Shown here in pieces: positions 17,201 through 32,200 of a DNA stretch of 64,000 nucleotides. A program made the translations under genes and the position numbers. The stretch comes from Branchiostoma floridae (taxonomy: Eukaryota > Chordata > Leptocardii > Amphioxiformes > Branchiostomatidae), in NCBI RefSeq assembly GCF_000003815.2, contig NC_049992.1, forward strand, positions 5,891,094 to 5,955,093, written 5' to 3'. The notes beneath the pieces are model-generated. The model searched no databases. It had not been told where the DNA came from and was given only the letters and a program-made list of their open reading frames with translations. How positions within the stretch are numbered: position 1 is the first letter of the stretch; every line of letters begins with the position of its first letter.

Positions 17201-20200
17201 AGAAAGGACAGCTTTTTCAACTCTCCAAATGTTGCATTTCTCGGCGCTCTGATTTCTTAGCTGGCTTCCTATGGATTATGACAGGTAAGCAAAGGTATTT
17301 TATATTATGATGGGATATCTAAAATATAATAGAATTTTTGATGAAATATCATTATTTATGGTAAATTTCTTAAAATCGATTCAATTTGTACTCCCATGTA
17401 TCCATTCCATTATATATAAACCTTTTTATGTTTATTTAGTGTGCCAGATATGGTGTATTTGTTTCCATCTTTACCCAGTTTATGTCTTTTTGCAATTTTC
17501 TTGGAAAATAAGCTGTGTGTTCTGTGAAATGCTAAATTGATATTCATTGAATGTAGGAATGCAACCACACAGACCAATGTTTTTGATACCCTGTCTGAAA
17601 AAGTCACAGAGGCAAGGAAAACATTGGTTATGAATTGAAAATCCTCATTTTAGGGTTGCCAATAAGCTACAAAATTGAAGATAATTTGAGCAATTTTTTT
17701 CTGAATTGTCAGTGGTAAAATTATGGGTGAGCACCCAAAATTATGCTTGCTAAAAGTGGTGCCAATCTTAGTGATTAAATTCTGTTTGAGAGCCTACCAT
17801 ATTTGTATAAGATTGTTTATTTCAATTATTACTCTTTTTCTACAAAATTGGTCAGTTCTCAAACAGAATGTAATCACTTTACACTTCTACCAATTTTTTT
17901 TATTATTTTCTTATGGAGGGAAATAATTTCTTACATGAAGAAGATTCAAGGAAATGTCCTGGAATTACTTTGCAATCTGTTTCAACACAAGAGATTGTTC
18001 TGACAGGTATATCTACGTGTCCTTGTAGAAAATTCACTCTGATAATGGGCTACAACAACAACTTTAAAGTTGAAAACCTTTAAATTTGGTATTTTAAGTG
18101 TTTGGGAAGTAACATGTACAAGCAGTCAAGCTTCAATTCTTTTTCAGACTTCAAATCTGATGTAAGAGTGCACAAAGAAAATTGGCCAAATACAGCCACA
18201 CTTTAATAGCTATGATTTATTTTTATAAACAGTGGGACTTCTACTTCTACTTTACAGTACGTTTTGTTGTTAAAATTGCTACATGTATAGCTTGCCTCAT
18301 TGAATACTCAGTCTCTTCTATTTTTATTCTCAATGTTACAAAATGACATAATCTATTTCCTAAAAGAATGATAATGATTATCCAATTTTCATTAATTTTG
18401 TTTTTTTATTAAATCAGCTAAAAATGATGTAGTGTCATCCAAAAAATGGCCTAACATCAGAATACTGGAAGTTGACAGCAAATTGATTTATAGTGTAATT
18501 ACTGTTGCAAAGCATTGTTGGATAATGACCTGTAGATAATGCCCTGTTGTTTGTAGTCCATGCATACCAACATGTTGTAAAACCTGCAATTTGGGTGCCA
18601 TGATCTTCAATTTGCCTTTATTTGTGGGTGGGAAATTTACGCCCTTCGTTACGCCCATGTGTAATAAAAAGGGCGTGACCTAATTCAACTTTCCTTTCAA
18701 TGCCAGTACACAGTTTATTCATGGTGCCCCAGACGACCCAAAAAGAGGTCAATTAGAGATACATAAATATAGGTGAGATGAACATGATCATTATGCTCTA
18801 ACATTCTCACACTGCAGGAAAAACACGGAACAAGTATGCAAGATCTAGAGGACATTCTTGGCTGTAAGACATTGCATGTCCAATGTTCTCTAAGTCATTT
18901 GGTAATTTTAGGAATGAGTAAGGATTTTCAGAGTTCTATGTGACACTGAATTTTTTCAGTGAAAAGTATTCCTGACTCATAGGCGATTTTGAAAGTCGGC
19001 GACCTACTTGCGATCAACCATTGCAATGTTTTTTTTTCTTCATCAGTTACAGACTGAGTGTAAATCCAATGGACAAGACTTCATCATTGGAATGTTAACA
19101 TGAATCATACTCGTTTTCCAACGTCCATTTTGAGGACCCACAATGGTCTCAGCCCCTCCCCTACCTGGCCGGGAAAAAGTGTTCGGATCAGCGGTGTACA
19201 TAAAAAGCCGACAAGTACGGCAAGTAGAGGCGTCAGCCATGCGGAGTTGTTGCGGGTGATACCAGCGGACTTACGGCGTACACTACACTCGGACGGACAG
19301 TCGGTGCCGCTCTGTCTTGTGTTGTGGTCAGTAGAACAGGTACCAGGAATAAGGTTACCGGACAGGAAGGTACGTATTGTTTAATTTAAGTAAACATGTT
19401 TATGAACAATGTTCTTCAAAGCTAAAAATGACATCATATAATCTAAAAGATTATAGATCTGCTTGTTGATATCCTAGTTGACAAGCTTTGTAGTCTTTCA
19501 CAGCCAAATTACAACGTACGTAGTAATATATAGTTTGGAAATAGGTTTCTGTATCAAAATGTACCTTAGACTTCCGCCATCTTTAGAATTGGGATTGTTT
19601 TTACTGTCTTGATGTCAATTCTGCCTGATGTAAAGACTGCTTGGTTTGGTTTGGTTTAATTTTGGTTCGGTTAATTCTGATTGTACAGCAACTCAGGCAA
19701 TTTCAGATCTAATGATTTTGATAATTTTTTTTACACAAAATTGCACTAGTGGCATCTATTAGTACACAATAGAGTGTTACATATGTTTAGTTGCCCAAAC
19801 CAGCTGTCCTGCATACTATAGATAATAGCAAACATTACCAGTAGTAGATAATGCATTGTGATAGATCTCATTGTAGAAAAAATTCTTACTTACAGTGTCA
19901 CAGTGGCAATTGTCAGTGTTAAATGATTGTATACAATGTAGTTGCCATATAAGGTACACCATAACAGGTGTTCATGTAGCTAACATCTGTTCATCTTATA
20001 ATGATTGTGTACCATATTTACACTTCCAGTAGTTTAAGTCCTGACAGTTGCTGCAGAGTCTGTTGAGAGCAATATACTTTCTCCCAAGTAAATGTAATGT
20101 GGCAATGCTGCATGTAATGTTCTTTCCAATAAACCTTCAAGTGTTTTGTTGCTTCATGTGTATGTGTGTTTGTATGTGTCCATGTGTGTATGTGTGTGCG

Positions 20201-23200
20201 TGTGTGCACGTGTGCATATTATGTGTGCGTGTGTGCGTTTTGAAAAGCCATATACATTTTAAGACATAGTGCATTGACCAATGTCTGTGCTATAGGGCTG
20301 ACTACTAGTACTGTAACAGTACTATGGACAAATTCATGTAGATTATACATGGTACACTTTAACAAAATGGTATATATAAGAATTTCTTCCACCTCTCAGG
20401 AAATAGACCTATCCACGCTTTACATGATTGTGTAAACATTTGAATAGCATCCAGACAAAATTAAATGTATCATGTAGAGTGTTGCTACTAACATTACTCC
20501 CCCTGTTTAGGACGTGGGTGAGTCCGGCGCCCAGCTGCAGTACCAGTTACGAGTCAGCCTGTACGATATCATGTACCACACGTTCTTCGGACGCACCTGG
20601 GTCGGGCCGGCCAGGGCGGCGAAGGTCGACAAGGCAAAGCAGAAGTACAAACTACAATATCAACAGGTAACAATTATTGTGTATAATATTAATTATACAT
20701 TCAAGTAGCTAATAAAATAGTATGGTCTTAGTCATGATAATTGCAGGTATACTGCAGGTTGGTTCATTGATTGCGCTGTCTGGTACAATCACTTCTGTAA
20801 CATATTTCTCATATTGTACAGTTATGTTGGTTTAACCCACCCAGGGCTCAAAATACCACCTGCACATGCAGGTTAGTGCAGGTAAAATTGGAGCTGTGCA
20901 GGTATTTCTGGTGTCTACCTGCACCTAACCTGTAATGGTCCATGTACTGGGTTTTATACATACTGTCCTAATAATATGATGTATAGGACTGGTGTATATG
21001 GATTGTTATTAGCTACATTGACTGTAATACCACCTATAAAGTAAAGAAAAAAAAAACAATGGTTCCTCAATAATTTTAGTATGATTCATTAATGTAACTT
21101 CCTGAATACAGAGTGGTGCAGGTAAAAGTCTCAGGTGCAGGTAATTTTCAATGTTACCTGCACCTGTGCAAGTATGCAGAAAAAAGTATTTCGAGCCCTG
21201 TCACCTCATGTCAGAATTAAAAATTACCTTGGCTTTTGGAAATAAAGCTGCACAATTTTTTTTTTTTTTTTTTTGTGTCACTGGCAAAAGTTAGTGGATT
21301 CTGCCTGAAACGTTTCCAAATCAAATCCAGTTGCTTGTCAATGAGTACATTTGGCTTATCTTATCACCTGGAGGTCTAACCTTCATCGACGTATACAAGA
21401 CTTACAAGTCATTTTTTTTCTATTTTCCAGCCGATTTATTTCCACACCTCTCTGAAGGACCCCAACATCGTGGCAGTGATAGAGGTGGTGGGTGTGCTGG
21501 ACCCTAGTCCTGGGAGTAGCCAGCCAAGAAGGCAGACGTCTTGTGGATGGTCCTTACTCCGCCTCTTCCAGAAGTCTCAGAAAATTAAAGACACAAGCGA
21601 AGGAACTCCAGATGTCAGAAAGCTGGACGTGTATCACGGATCACCGCGGGCTCTCATGTTGATGGACGATGCGATTGAAAGTAAGATGAGAGTTCGTGTA
21701 TATTACAGTCCAAAGCTATCCTTCCTACAAAATATGACCCTTGTTTTCAAATCTTCAACTTTGATTAATGTACAAAGTACAAATAACGTGTTTTGTAAAG
21801 TGAGGCAAGTAATGATTGTTAAATTATAGATTTTCACAAGCTTGTAAAGTCATTTATTGAATTGAATTTTGAATAATTTGTCATATAGTATATTCAAGTC
21901 ATTTAGTGTATTGAAGACTTGTTTTCCACCCATAACTTGTGCAAGGATGTCAGATAGCGTTCAGCCTCTGCACGTATTTTTAGAAGATCATACAGTGATG
22001 CTAGCATGATGTTTGATATGTTTGAGTGTCTCAGTTGTTTTGTCTCCCCTGTAGCAATAATGAGAATATCCAGCTTGTGTGAGGATGTCAGATAGCATTC
22101 AACTTCTGACATACTGATATCTGGAGAATAATGATTCTACAGTACATCTTGTAGCCATTATGGTGGCAATTGATATGTTTGATGTTTTTAGTTTTACTAA
22201 CTGTTGTTAATTCTCTCCCCCATAGCCAATGAGAACATCCAGCTTGTGCGATGATGTCAGATAGCATTCAGCCTCTGCACGCATTTTTAGGTGAAGATCC
22301 TATATCTTCATAGTGTACATCGGATGCCAATGCATGCGGTTTGAAAGTTGTTTTTTCTCTTCAATAGCTAATGAGAACATCCAGCTTGTGCGAGGATGTC
22401 AGATAGCGTTCAGCCTCAGCACACACCAAGCACTGGAGAAGATCCTACATCTGGTACCAGAGAACGTGCTGGTGGGAGGGAGTGACGCCATCCCAGGGAT
22501 ACAGGAGCAGAGGAGCAAGAGCAAGGAGAATGGTAAGGCAGGGCTGTGAGAAAGATATTTGAAAATGCAATGTGATTATGACGCAAATTTTGGCATCAAC
22601 CTTCCTCTCAGAGTCTTGGGTAATGCATTATTGTAGTTCAAAGGTTTCTAAATGAGTGAGTGGGTGAGTGAGATGAAAAACGAAAGAGAAAGAAAGTGAT
22701 CTCGATCCACTGGTCGTGACAGAGAATACATTACACTATGTAAAGTATTTACAGGTTCATTGTAGAAATTCCCCTAGCTAATTTCGACAAGCACAATGAA
22801 CAGCGGACCATGGCTTAACGTCCCGTCCTAAGGACTGCAACTCTTTCCATTGGCATGCATGTCAACTGAGCGATACAGCCAGAATCAACCTCACAGCTTC
22901 TAGAAGGACTGTGTATTAGGCCCCAACATCTCCAACCAGGACCTACTAGAAGCTAACGAGAAGGCCGTGGCCTGGCTGCAGTACTGGCATGGAACGCTAT
23001 GATGATGACAGCTTCTAGAGATAGAGCTACTAACCACTGGACTATGCATGCTACTGACCTATTTTTTCTTTCTTTCTTCTGAGATGTAACTCTTTGAATT
23101 TCTTGTTTTTTTCTGTAAGAGTAAACACATTTTGATTTATTCAATATGCAAGTTATGAAGTTCAAGGGATGGTTTAGATGAATGTACATCTTTCTTTGAA

Positions 23201-26200
23201 ATCCTTGTAATGGCTAGAGATTTTCGTGCAAGACATCCTATTTATGAACTGATGACTTGTTCTTGTTTTAGTGGACAACCTTATCAAGCCTAAACTTCTC
23301 AAGACACTGCAGAGTCACTTAGACAACATCTCAATAACTCCAGAGCCTTCACTCGTCAAGTTCGAGGAAGATCTTTGCAAGAAAGCCAACGATGACCGTC
23401 TAGAAAGGGTCAGTAGAATTTTTTTCTTAGACATTTGTTTAATTTTTATTTTTCATTCATCCGTTTTGTATTGTTTCAATCAGTGCAGTTGTTCTAAAGT
23501 ACTAGGGCAGTCATTGTGATGTTAAGATAAACCGTAATACGGTATTTAACATTATGAATAATATTGTATTAGATCTAGCCTGTATATTAGTTAATATCAC
23601 AATCATGCTAAATAACATTTGTTTTTGCACAATGTTATAATAGGACGTCCATGGGTCTAATGTGTCGTTGGTAAGTCAGTTTGGACGAGAGCCACATAAC
23701 CCTTCATTAAACCAATCTCACTCACTAACAAAGAAAAGACTAAAATTTTGCAGTGGTATCTGCTGTGTCTCTGTAATCTCAGTCAAAATGAATTTGATAT
23801 GAACTCAGTCTGGATGAATATTTATTGAGACTTTCAATATTTAATATAACAGCCAAATGTAAACAAATCAAATGTTTACTTTCATGATTCCACCTGCCTT
23901 TAGTTAGGACCTACATGTGCATGTAGTTCACCATTTATGAAACGGTGAACATGTACTGAATTCTTAAATGTACAAAACTAAGCACTTTAAATCTCCAGGA
24001 TGCTGGTGTTCCATTGTTTCTTTTTAATTGCAGTTACCATGTGGAATTATGAGAGTTCAAGTGCCAAAACTTGACATGTTTTGGAAATTGCTTGAATGAC
24101 CCAAAACAAATTGACAGTGATTTTGGTTCAGTCAAATTTAGAAATGGTTTCTGATTTTTGAAACTTCTGAAAACAAAAGAAAAGGGGTTAAATCTTGATA
24201 AGTTTGTCACATAAATCTCGAATGTGCACTAATATCTTCTTATAACCATAAATTACTAAAACGCAACATTGCTCGAAATTGCAAACATCATATTTAATTT
24301 AACGAATGACACAATAAGTTTAACATTGATGTTAAGTTTGATGTTCCTTTTAACTAATATTATTTCTTCCTAAAATGTTAGTAACATAATTTTAACATTT
24401 CACAAATTAAAATGATTAAAAGCTCTGACATTTTCGTTACAAATAAGTATGTACTCACAGATTAATCAATAGCCATCATTTGTCATGATCAATGATAACA
24501 CTTATTACTTCTTTTGTCTACTGTGACCTAAATTTCAACCCACTGCTCACTACTATATTTTTTCTTTGAACATACACCTGTAATGAAGCCTATAGCTTTA
24601 CCTCCTGACTTGCATCTTGTTTGTAAATATATTGCATATTTACTCAGTCTTTGAGATCACAAGACTATAGGACTGGTCCAAGATTTGTTTGGGTCTCCTC
24701 CCCCTGCCTCCCTTTGGAGTGTTTTGTGCTATGAATCTATGACTGTATATTTCTTGTCGTATACCTTCCTTTAATCCTCATCTTGTAGAGTAGAGTCTAT
24801 ATGAACTACTGTCTACATTGTTGTAGAGTGCTCATACACTAACATTATGTTACAGGACAACATTGGTCCCTCTGATGGCTCAACTGTCAATGTTGTGGAA
24901 AGGAGGTTACAGGTAAGGTGTACAGTCATGCGTATTTGATATGTTTTCATTAATGCTTTGTAGTACTAACTTAAGGTAATCATATGGTCAAAAAGCAGTT
25001 ACTCATTACGACAAGCAGCTTGATATGATTCTTGAAACAGTCAGACTTTTCAACTATCATCCACTAGTTTTTGTCACTGACACTGAAGGGATTTGGAAGA
25101 AACTGGTCTTTTATACCCTAACTGTACAATGTATGTAAATGAGGACAATTTTAGCTGTCCAATAATCAACATTGTCAGACAAAGTCAAGCTGTCTCAATT
25201 TTGGATTTCAATGGAAAGCAAAGCTAAGTCACAGTTGATGCAAATGAGTTAATTAGCTCCTGTTGTTTTAGTTGCATAGGAGGATGGTAAATAAGGGAGC
25301 TGCAGTTTTTTTCATTGGCATTTCCTCCTGTGTTTTGTGTGTAGATTGGAATCCACAATGGCTGGGGGTATGTACAGAAGCCACAGGTTGTGATCCTGGC
25401 TCCAGAGGTGGAGACACAGGGCAGGGCCAGGTCTGGGAGCATCGGCAAGGGCCACAGGAGGACACCATCCTTTGGGTCCAAGTAAGGATGCTGTACAATT
25501 ACTCTAATTTTGAATAGTTAGCATGAAAGCTCATCTGTGTTGATATAATTAATACATATCGAAGTTTTTCAACTGTCATACAACACAAAATTTTCTCACC
25601 TCAAATTTTCGGTTGTACATCCGTCGACCTTCTTCAGGAGCAAAATTTTGTATTGTATCACAGTTGAAAAACTTCAATAGTTTGAATAGTAGATAACCTA
25701 CTTGTAGTGTCTGCTTATTATCAATAGCCTAGCCACTTGGCCATGTGATGCCACACAAGGCCAGCAGACATAAGACTGAAAAGTTGCTGATTTTGATGCG
25801 AAGAAATTAGTAGAATTATGCAGATAGAACATGTGACGTTAGTGAGCAGTGGATCATAAGTTGCAGAGACTCTAGTCTTTGCATATGGTGCCCCCCCCCC
25901 CAATCTATGTTGAGGGATTGAGGGTTTTAAAACCCTAATAAAAAAAATTATATATAGATGGCTAATTTTTTCCTCCTGCAAAAAAGGCTAATTCTACATG
26001 TGTCCAAGATTCTTCCTTTGCCCTGAGATACGGAGGATCAAGGTGACTCTATATGGAGTAAAATTCCGAGGTTGTGGAACTTTGCCATTTTGGGCTTTAT
26101 AGCACTCTTGAGTAAAATAATATGGATTGAAGGTGACACTAAGTATTATGATGCCCATATTGCTGTACAAAATTAATGTATTTCAAGCCAACATACAAGT

Positions 26201-29200
26201 GAGTGACACTGTGCATTGTTTACAGGTCATCGCTAGGCAACAGCAGCTGCCTGGTGGCGCGAAGCCAGGTGCAGCTGTCAGACCTGGCCCAGGATGCATC
26301 ATTCGCCATCGTGTTCCAAGTGGAGTATACGCTCTCCGTGCCGTTCGCCTTATCGGGGGCAAAGGTCAGGGCAAACACACTTTTTTTCTGCACTTCTTTT
26401 TAATGAGCTACTAGTAATGTTCAACGCCAGCCCAGTTTGGGGCTCTGAACTTACATGTACAATAATTGTTACAGTAACAGCATCTCTTCTCCCTACAGGT
26501 GGTATCTCACTGCACTTGGGGCACCGGTGTGGCACTGCGGGGTTCGAAAGATTACTCAACAAATTTCAGAGATAAAGAACAAATCTCTGTACATTTTGTG
26601 TACTTTGTTGATTTCTAAGTCATAGTTTTGCGTATTACCCAATATCTAAATTTGAAAAAAATCTGTTGTGAGTGAACGAACCCCACAATGCCGTTCCAGT
26701 GCCCCAAGTGCAGTGAGATACCTTAAATCAGAAACTTGTCAATGAGCTTACTAGGAAAGCTCGACTGTATGTTGTCTGACTCTTATAATCAAAGATAATA
26801 AATTTTTTTTCCAAAATAATAAACTGAAAATCATGTTGTAACTCTTGTTTTTGAGTGAGGCTGTGAACATTTTGATGCCTCAATGTACAATGCAATATGT
26901 ACATTGTGTTTAACTTAAAATATAATTCTAATCCACATTTTTAGTATCCCTTCTCTCCTATTAGCACATGCGAAGGCAAAATTACAGAGAGTGGCAAGTA
27001 TGTGGTCAAGTTGTCCATGACCTCAGCTAATGACGCCTTGAAGTTAAAACTCTTTGACACAACGCATTGGTGTGCTTGGACTTTGCATCAAATGCCTATT
27101 ACGTATACAATGGAGCTGCAGCAGTCTTTTGCATTTGCAACTTAGAAATTGATTATTATAGAAATTAAGCTGCTTCAATGCTTATATTGGCTGCCTATCG
27201 TCTGCTGAGGCTGACTCGATGCGTTCTGCGGTGAGCTGACTGAGGACTGAAAAGATTTCTTTTTCTACAAATTATTCTGGTTGTTACTTGAATAGTTGTA
27301 ATAATGATACGTTGTAACTTGAGCTGTGTTACAGCAGGGCAGCAGATGGATCCTGACTATCCATCACAATTAGCAGCCCATCCAATGACAGCATAGCATT
27401 TCCTGGTTTGACCAATAAAAAACGGGCTGCATGACTTTCATATTAAGTCTATGGTCCTTGGTTCTCATTATGCTTCTGTCGGCGGCAAGTTCTTCCTATT
27501 TCTTATTTCTGTGGCTGGATGACAACATGGGTTTTTATTCATTAACAGGAACAAGTTTAAGGTGTTGCTCCCTGTTCAGTATGATAACTGTATGACTATG
27601 AAGCTATAAGCCCCCCCCCTCCCTTCCCCTCGACAGGACTTGACCCTAATCCTTAAGACTCTAAACCTACTGGACTCCACATGGCCGAGGACACCTATAG
27701 CTACTGCAACAACTGCTTTCTGGTGCATACTAGTAGCAGGGCTCGAAATACTTCTTTTGCATACCTGCACTAGTGCAGGTAACATTAATATCTAAAATTA
27801 CCAGACCAAAAAAAAAACTAAATATTTCCCCTCTATCTCTCCCAGCTGTCTGGCAGCATGTCTAGAGCCCAGACCATCACAGTGCCCGTCCTGTGGGTCT
27901 CCTGGTGTCCGTTCACGGCGTCAGGGCGGCCCGACGTTACCGTGGCGATGAGGAGCGGGTCTGCGCCCAATCCCGACAACGTGATGATGTTCTGTCAGAG
28001 GTCAGGGTCAGAGCAGCAGAGCGCGGGGTCAATCAAGTTTACCTTTAGAAGGGATGATGTAAGTACTTAATTTATAATCACAGAAATGTGTGATGTAATG
28101 CAACACTCAACAGTAGAGACATCTAAAACAGTCAGTTCTATCATGTCCTGACTCTATATCTGTCTATAGAAAATACTGTGCAGTAGAGAAGCTGTGTTTA
28201 CTAACTTATATTCAAAATGCACTTTCCCACATACACAGTCATGCACACATCCAAATGATGCATAACATATATCTTTCTTGGCACAGATAAAGATAGTCGG
28301 TGTGAAAATATCAATTTTCCTACAATATGATTTTGGGTGAAGAGATTAAGTACACTTAGTTTAGTAGATATTCTGTTGTTGTTACATGTAATAATTATAA
28401 TCCCTATCACTTGTCTTGTATTGTGCCTAATGCGATTTTTGTGCAATTCCCATGACTAATTCACCTTTATCCGTAGGGTAACTTATATCCGTTGTTTTTA
28501 CTAACAGGACAGTGGTCTCAAACTGCAATATCTCAAAAATATTGCAATTTCAAACCACGGTCTATGAGAAGTGAAAAAGCACTATAAATAGATCTTTTCT
28601 CTTCAGGAGCCACCAAAGCCACCAGATGCGCAGGACCAATTTTCAAGCCAAATGGTATGTATGTATGTTGGCTTTGATCAATTCAATAGGCTTATTAGCT
28701 AATCATCTTGGTATAGACCCTTCATTCATTGTGTTACAATGGAGTCTAATTATACAATGTATCTGATTCAAGTACACACACATAATGATCCTATGTAAGA
28801 GTCAGATAGCATAGTGTAGTAAATGATACTAGGTTTATCTGATTTTGAAGTATTTAGAAACAGATGATTGTTACCAAAGATGTTTTTAAGATTTTCTAAA
28901 AAAAAAATGAGGAAGGGAGTACGGGAGCCCTGGTAACCAAGACAGGCTAGCAGTCACTCACAGACTACCTTTCCTTTTGGATGCAGCTCAAATAATGAGA
29001 TCAAGTTTAAAGTGATCTCAAAAAGCCTGTTTGTGTCCCACCAGTTACAGATCCCAGGCCAGCACTACGCGCCGTCGGTTCACTCGGAGACGTCAGACGG
29101 CAGCTTCATGCAGGAGCGACCAACCACTGTGTCCAGCCGACCTCCGCTACCCAGCAGTGCGAAGGGCAGTCCCAGGACAGAACACAGGTTGTTTACTTGT

Positions 29201-32200
29201 TGTTGTTTTTTGTTGATTAGACAGTCTATAAGAAGCAGAGCAGGATGTAGGTACTCATGGAAAATGATACATCTTTACCCAAATACATTGTTAATATTAT
29301 CGTAGATAAATAAGATTATGTTAAAGGAGTGTAAGATCTGTAATTTTGCAAGGCAATACCACTTCAGTTTCATGGATAGTGTTCTCAGTGTGAATGTCAT
29401 TCAGCACCAGGGACAGCAATGCTAGTGTGAATGTCATTCAGTTCCATTTATAGTGTTTTCAGTGTGAATGCTTTTCAGCACCGGGTAAAACAGTGTTCGT
29501 GTAAATGTCTATCACTCCAAGGAAAGGGGCAGTGTTAGTGTGGATGTCTATCAGCACCAAGGAAAGGGACTATGTTAGTGTGACTGTCTATCAGAACCAA
29601 GGAAATGGACAGTGTTAGTGTGAATGTCTATCAGCACCAAGGAAATGGACAGTGTTAGTGTGAATGTCTATCAGAACCAAGGAAATGGACAATGTTAGTG
29701 TGAATGTCTATCAGCACCAAGAAAAGGGACAATGTTAATGTGAATTCCTATCAGCACTAAGAAAAGGGATATTGTTAGTGTGGATGAATACCAGCACCAA
29801 AGAAAGGGACAGGGTTAGTGTGAATGTCTATCAGCACCAAGGAAAGAGACAGTGTTAGCGTGAATGTCTATCTGATTCAGCACCAAAGAAAGTGACAGTG
29901 TTAGTGTGAATGTCTGTCAGCACCAAGGAAAGGGACAGTGTTAGTGTGAATGTCTATCACCCCCAAGGAAAGGGACATTGTTAGTGTGTATGTCTATCAG
30001 TACCAAGAAAAGAGACAGTGTTAGTGTGTATGTCTTTACCCTAATTAGTGTGAATGTCATTCAGCACCAGGGACAGCAGTGTCTGTGTGAATGTCTATCA
30101 GCACTAAGGAAAGAGACAGTGTTAGTTTATATATCTTTACCCTAATTAGTGTGAATGTCATTCTGCACCAGGGACAGCAGTGTCCTTGTGAATGCCATTC
30201 AGCACCCCAAAACCACTAACATTAACCTGTATAGCTTTATACATTTCTGCATTTGCAGTATAGTAGTAACATCTTTTTGTTATTCTCATGTGTTGGAGTG
30301 GAAGAAGACTCATCTGATCTAAATTTGTTGCTCTTTATCCCCTCTAGACTACCAGCCTACAGTACCCCCCTGCCTGGAAGTCTCCCCCCTCCCCTGTCCT
30401 ACCCCACCATCTCCCTCCCGTACCCCCTCCAGCCCAACACTACCCCCCCTCACATGCTGGGAGACACGGCCATGGAGACATCAGACATGCAGGTCTGTGG
30501 TCTAGCAATTTGAACTAGGTTTCAATTAGGGTTGGTACCGGTACAGAAAATTCAGGTCCAGGTCTGGTTCAGGTCCAGAGGATCAGGTCCAGGTCTGGAC
30601 CTGAACCTGGACCTGATTCAGTATGTGAAAAATTGTGAATGGACAATACTCAAAACAATGGTCCATTTCGCTACAAAGAAATCTGTTTGAGGAATATTCG
30701 ACTCCCACTGGCGTTTTAAAATCCTACAAGACTAACTACCTCTGTACGATTGACTGTAAAACTTGGTAGAAATGACTATAGACTCTACGCTGCTTCTCCC
30801 TTGTTATTTTCTTCCACCAGTAAGCCCCAAAACGTGTGAATGTCTGATCATATAATCTGTTCATTTTCCAATACATAGCCAATGTAGGTAGCGTTTTTGC
30901 GGCGAGAACACTATCCCAAACGTGTATTCCATTGTATCACTTTATGACAAAATTGTTTCATCCATGAATTTTAAAGAACGAAAAAAGATTCTTCTTTACC
31001 CACCACAAAATTATGTTTGTATGATACACCACATACCCCAACATTTCTACAGTGTCATGTACTTGGCATTCTAGGCCAGATGTTGTCCTTGGGAAAATCG
31101 CTTACCAAGAGTTTCTTACTCCACCTGGAGATAAACATGCCTTGGGTACCTAACTTTTGTAACAGTTGTAGAGTCTGAGGTAAAAGATAACGGAAGAGGG
31201 ATTGGCTCCACCTTTCAATACCATGCCCTAGNNNNNNNNNNNNNNNNNNNNNNNNNNNNNNNNNNNNNNNNNNNNNNNNNNNNNNNNNNNNNNNNNNNNN
31301 NNNNNNNNNNNNNNNNNNNNNNNNNNNNNNNTCAAGGCCTTTGGATTTTTACAGAGGACATGACAGAGCTGACAGAATTGCCGTACACACCCGTACACGC
31401 TCCCATCATGCTCTCTGCCAGGGGGACACAGAGGTGGGCTGCTTGCCTTTGCATGACTTTGTATAGTTTTACGCAGTATGGCTTACTCTAGCAACTGGAT
31501 ACATGTAAGTTTATGTATAATTGTGAAAGTTCTTAGTATGTCAACTGGAAGAGCAGTCAATCTGGGGGTGGGGAAATACAGATCAACCATAACTCAAACA
31601 ACGTCAAATAAAGTGCAAGTGGGGCAATGACATTGCGTGGCGCTTTGAATACATTGTTTATGCATTTATAGATTTCAAAATTGCAGCATGTCCTAATTGT
31701 TTACCTGTTATTTCCATCTTGAAACTGGCTGACTTACTCTAAATGATGTTGAATGCTGAATGCTGCATGCGCATTTTTGTTTTCATGATAAATGCTAAGC
31801 AATGTATCCAGAGTGCCACAGAAGCTTGTTTTCCCATATACACTGCATTATATTAAGAGCTGTTTGAGGTCATTTGAGTTGTTTGAGGTGTTAAGGCAGA
31901 CTGGGTCTTTTATATGTACATGGAGATGCTAAGTCTTAGAAAATGTACATGGCCCCTTAGCTATCGCAATGTTAGAATACGGTCAGGCCAATACCTTTTT
32001 TTAATGTTACAAATATTTTATTAATCACATGTTTGACCCTTAAATCTTCGTTTCTCCAGTGGCCAGGGCTTGTCACGAGCAGCGTACGCTCGACTGTACA
32101 CCGCCGGCTTCCCACCAATCGTGGACAGGCACGGGCAGTCCCCTGAGGTCGTTGACCCCAGTGATCATGTGACAGTGAACCTGGTGCAGGAGCAAGCAGA

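Noticed and set aside
19047-19063. Strong acceptor TTTTTTTTTCTTCATCAG as the start of NPHP4 exon 2b
   Set aside because: The frame required for exon 3 meets TAA at 19061, and the other frames stop soon after; the acceptor at 19151-19152 fits in phase with exon 1b.
26501-26722. Possible extra NPHP4 exon after CTTCTCCCTACAG
   Set aside because: The sequence after the acceptor is MITE family B; exons 9 and 10 already join in phase and the human protein has no insert here.
29375-30205. Regular repeats considered as a CRISPR array
   Set aside because: Units are adjacent and diverged, without unique spacers, in a eukaryotic intron: a minisatellite.
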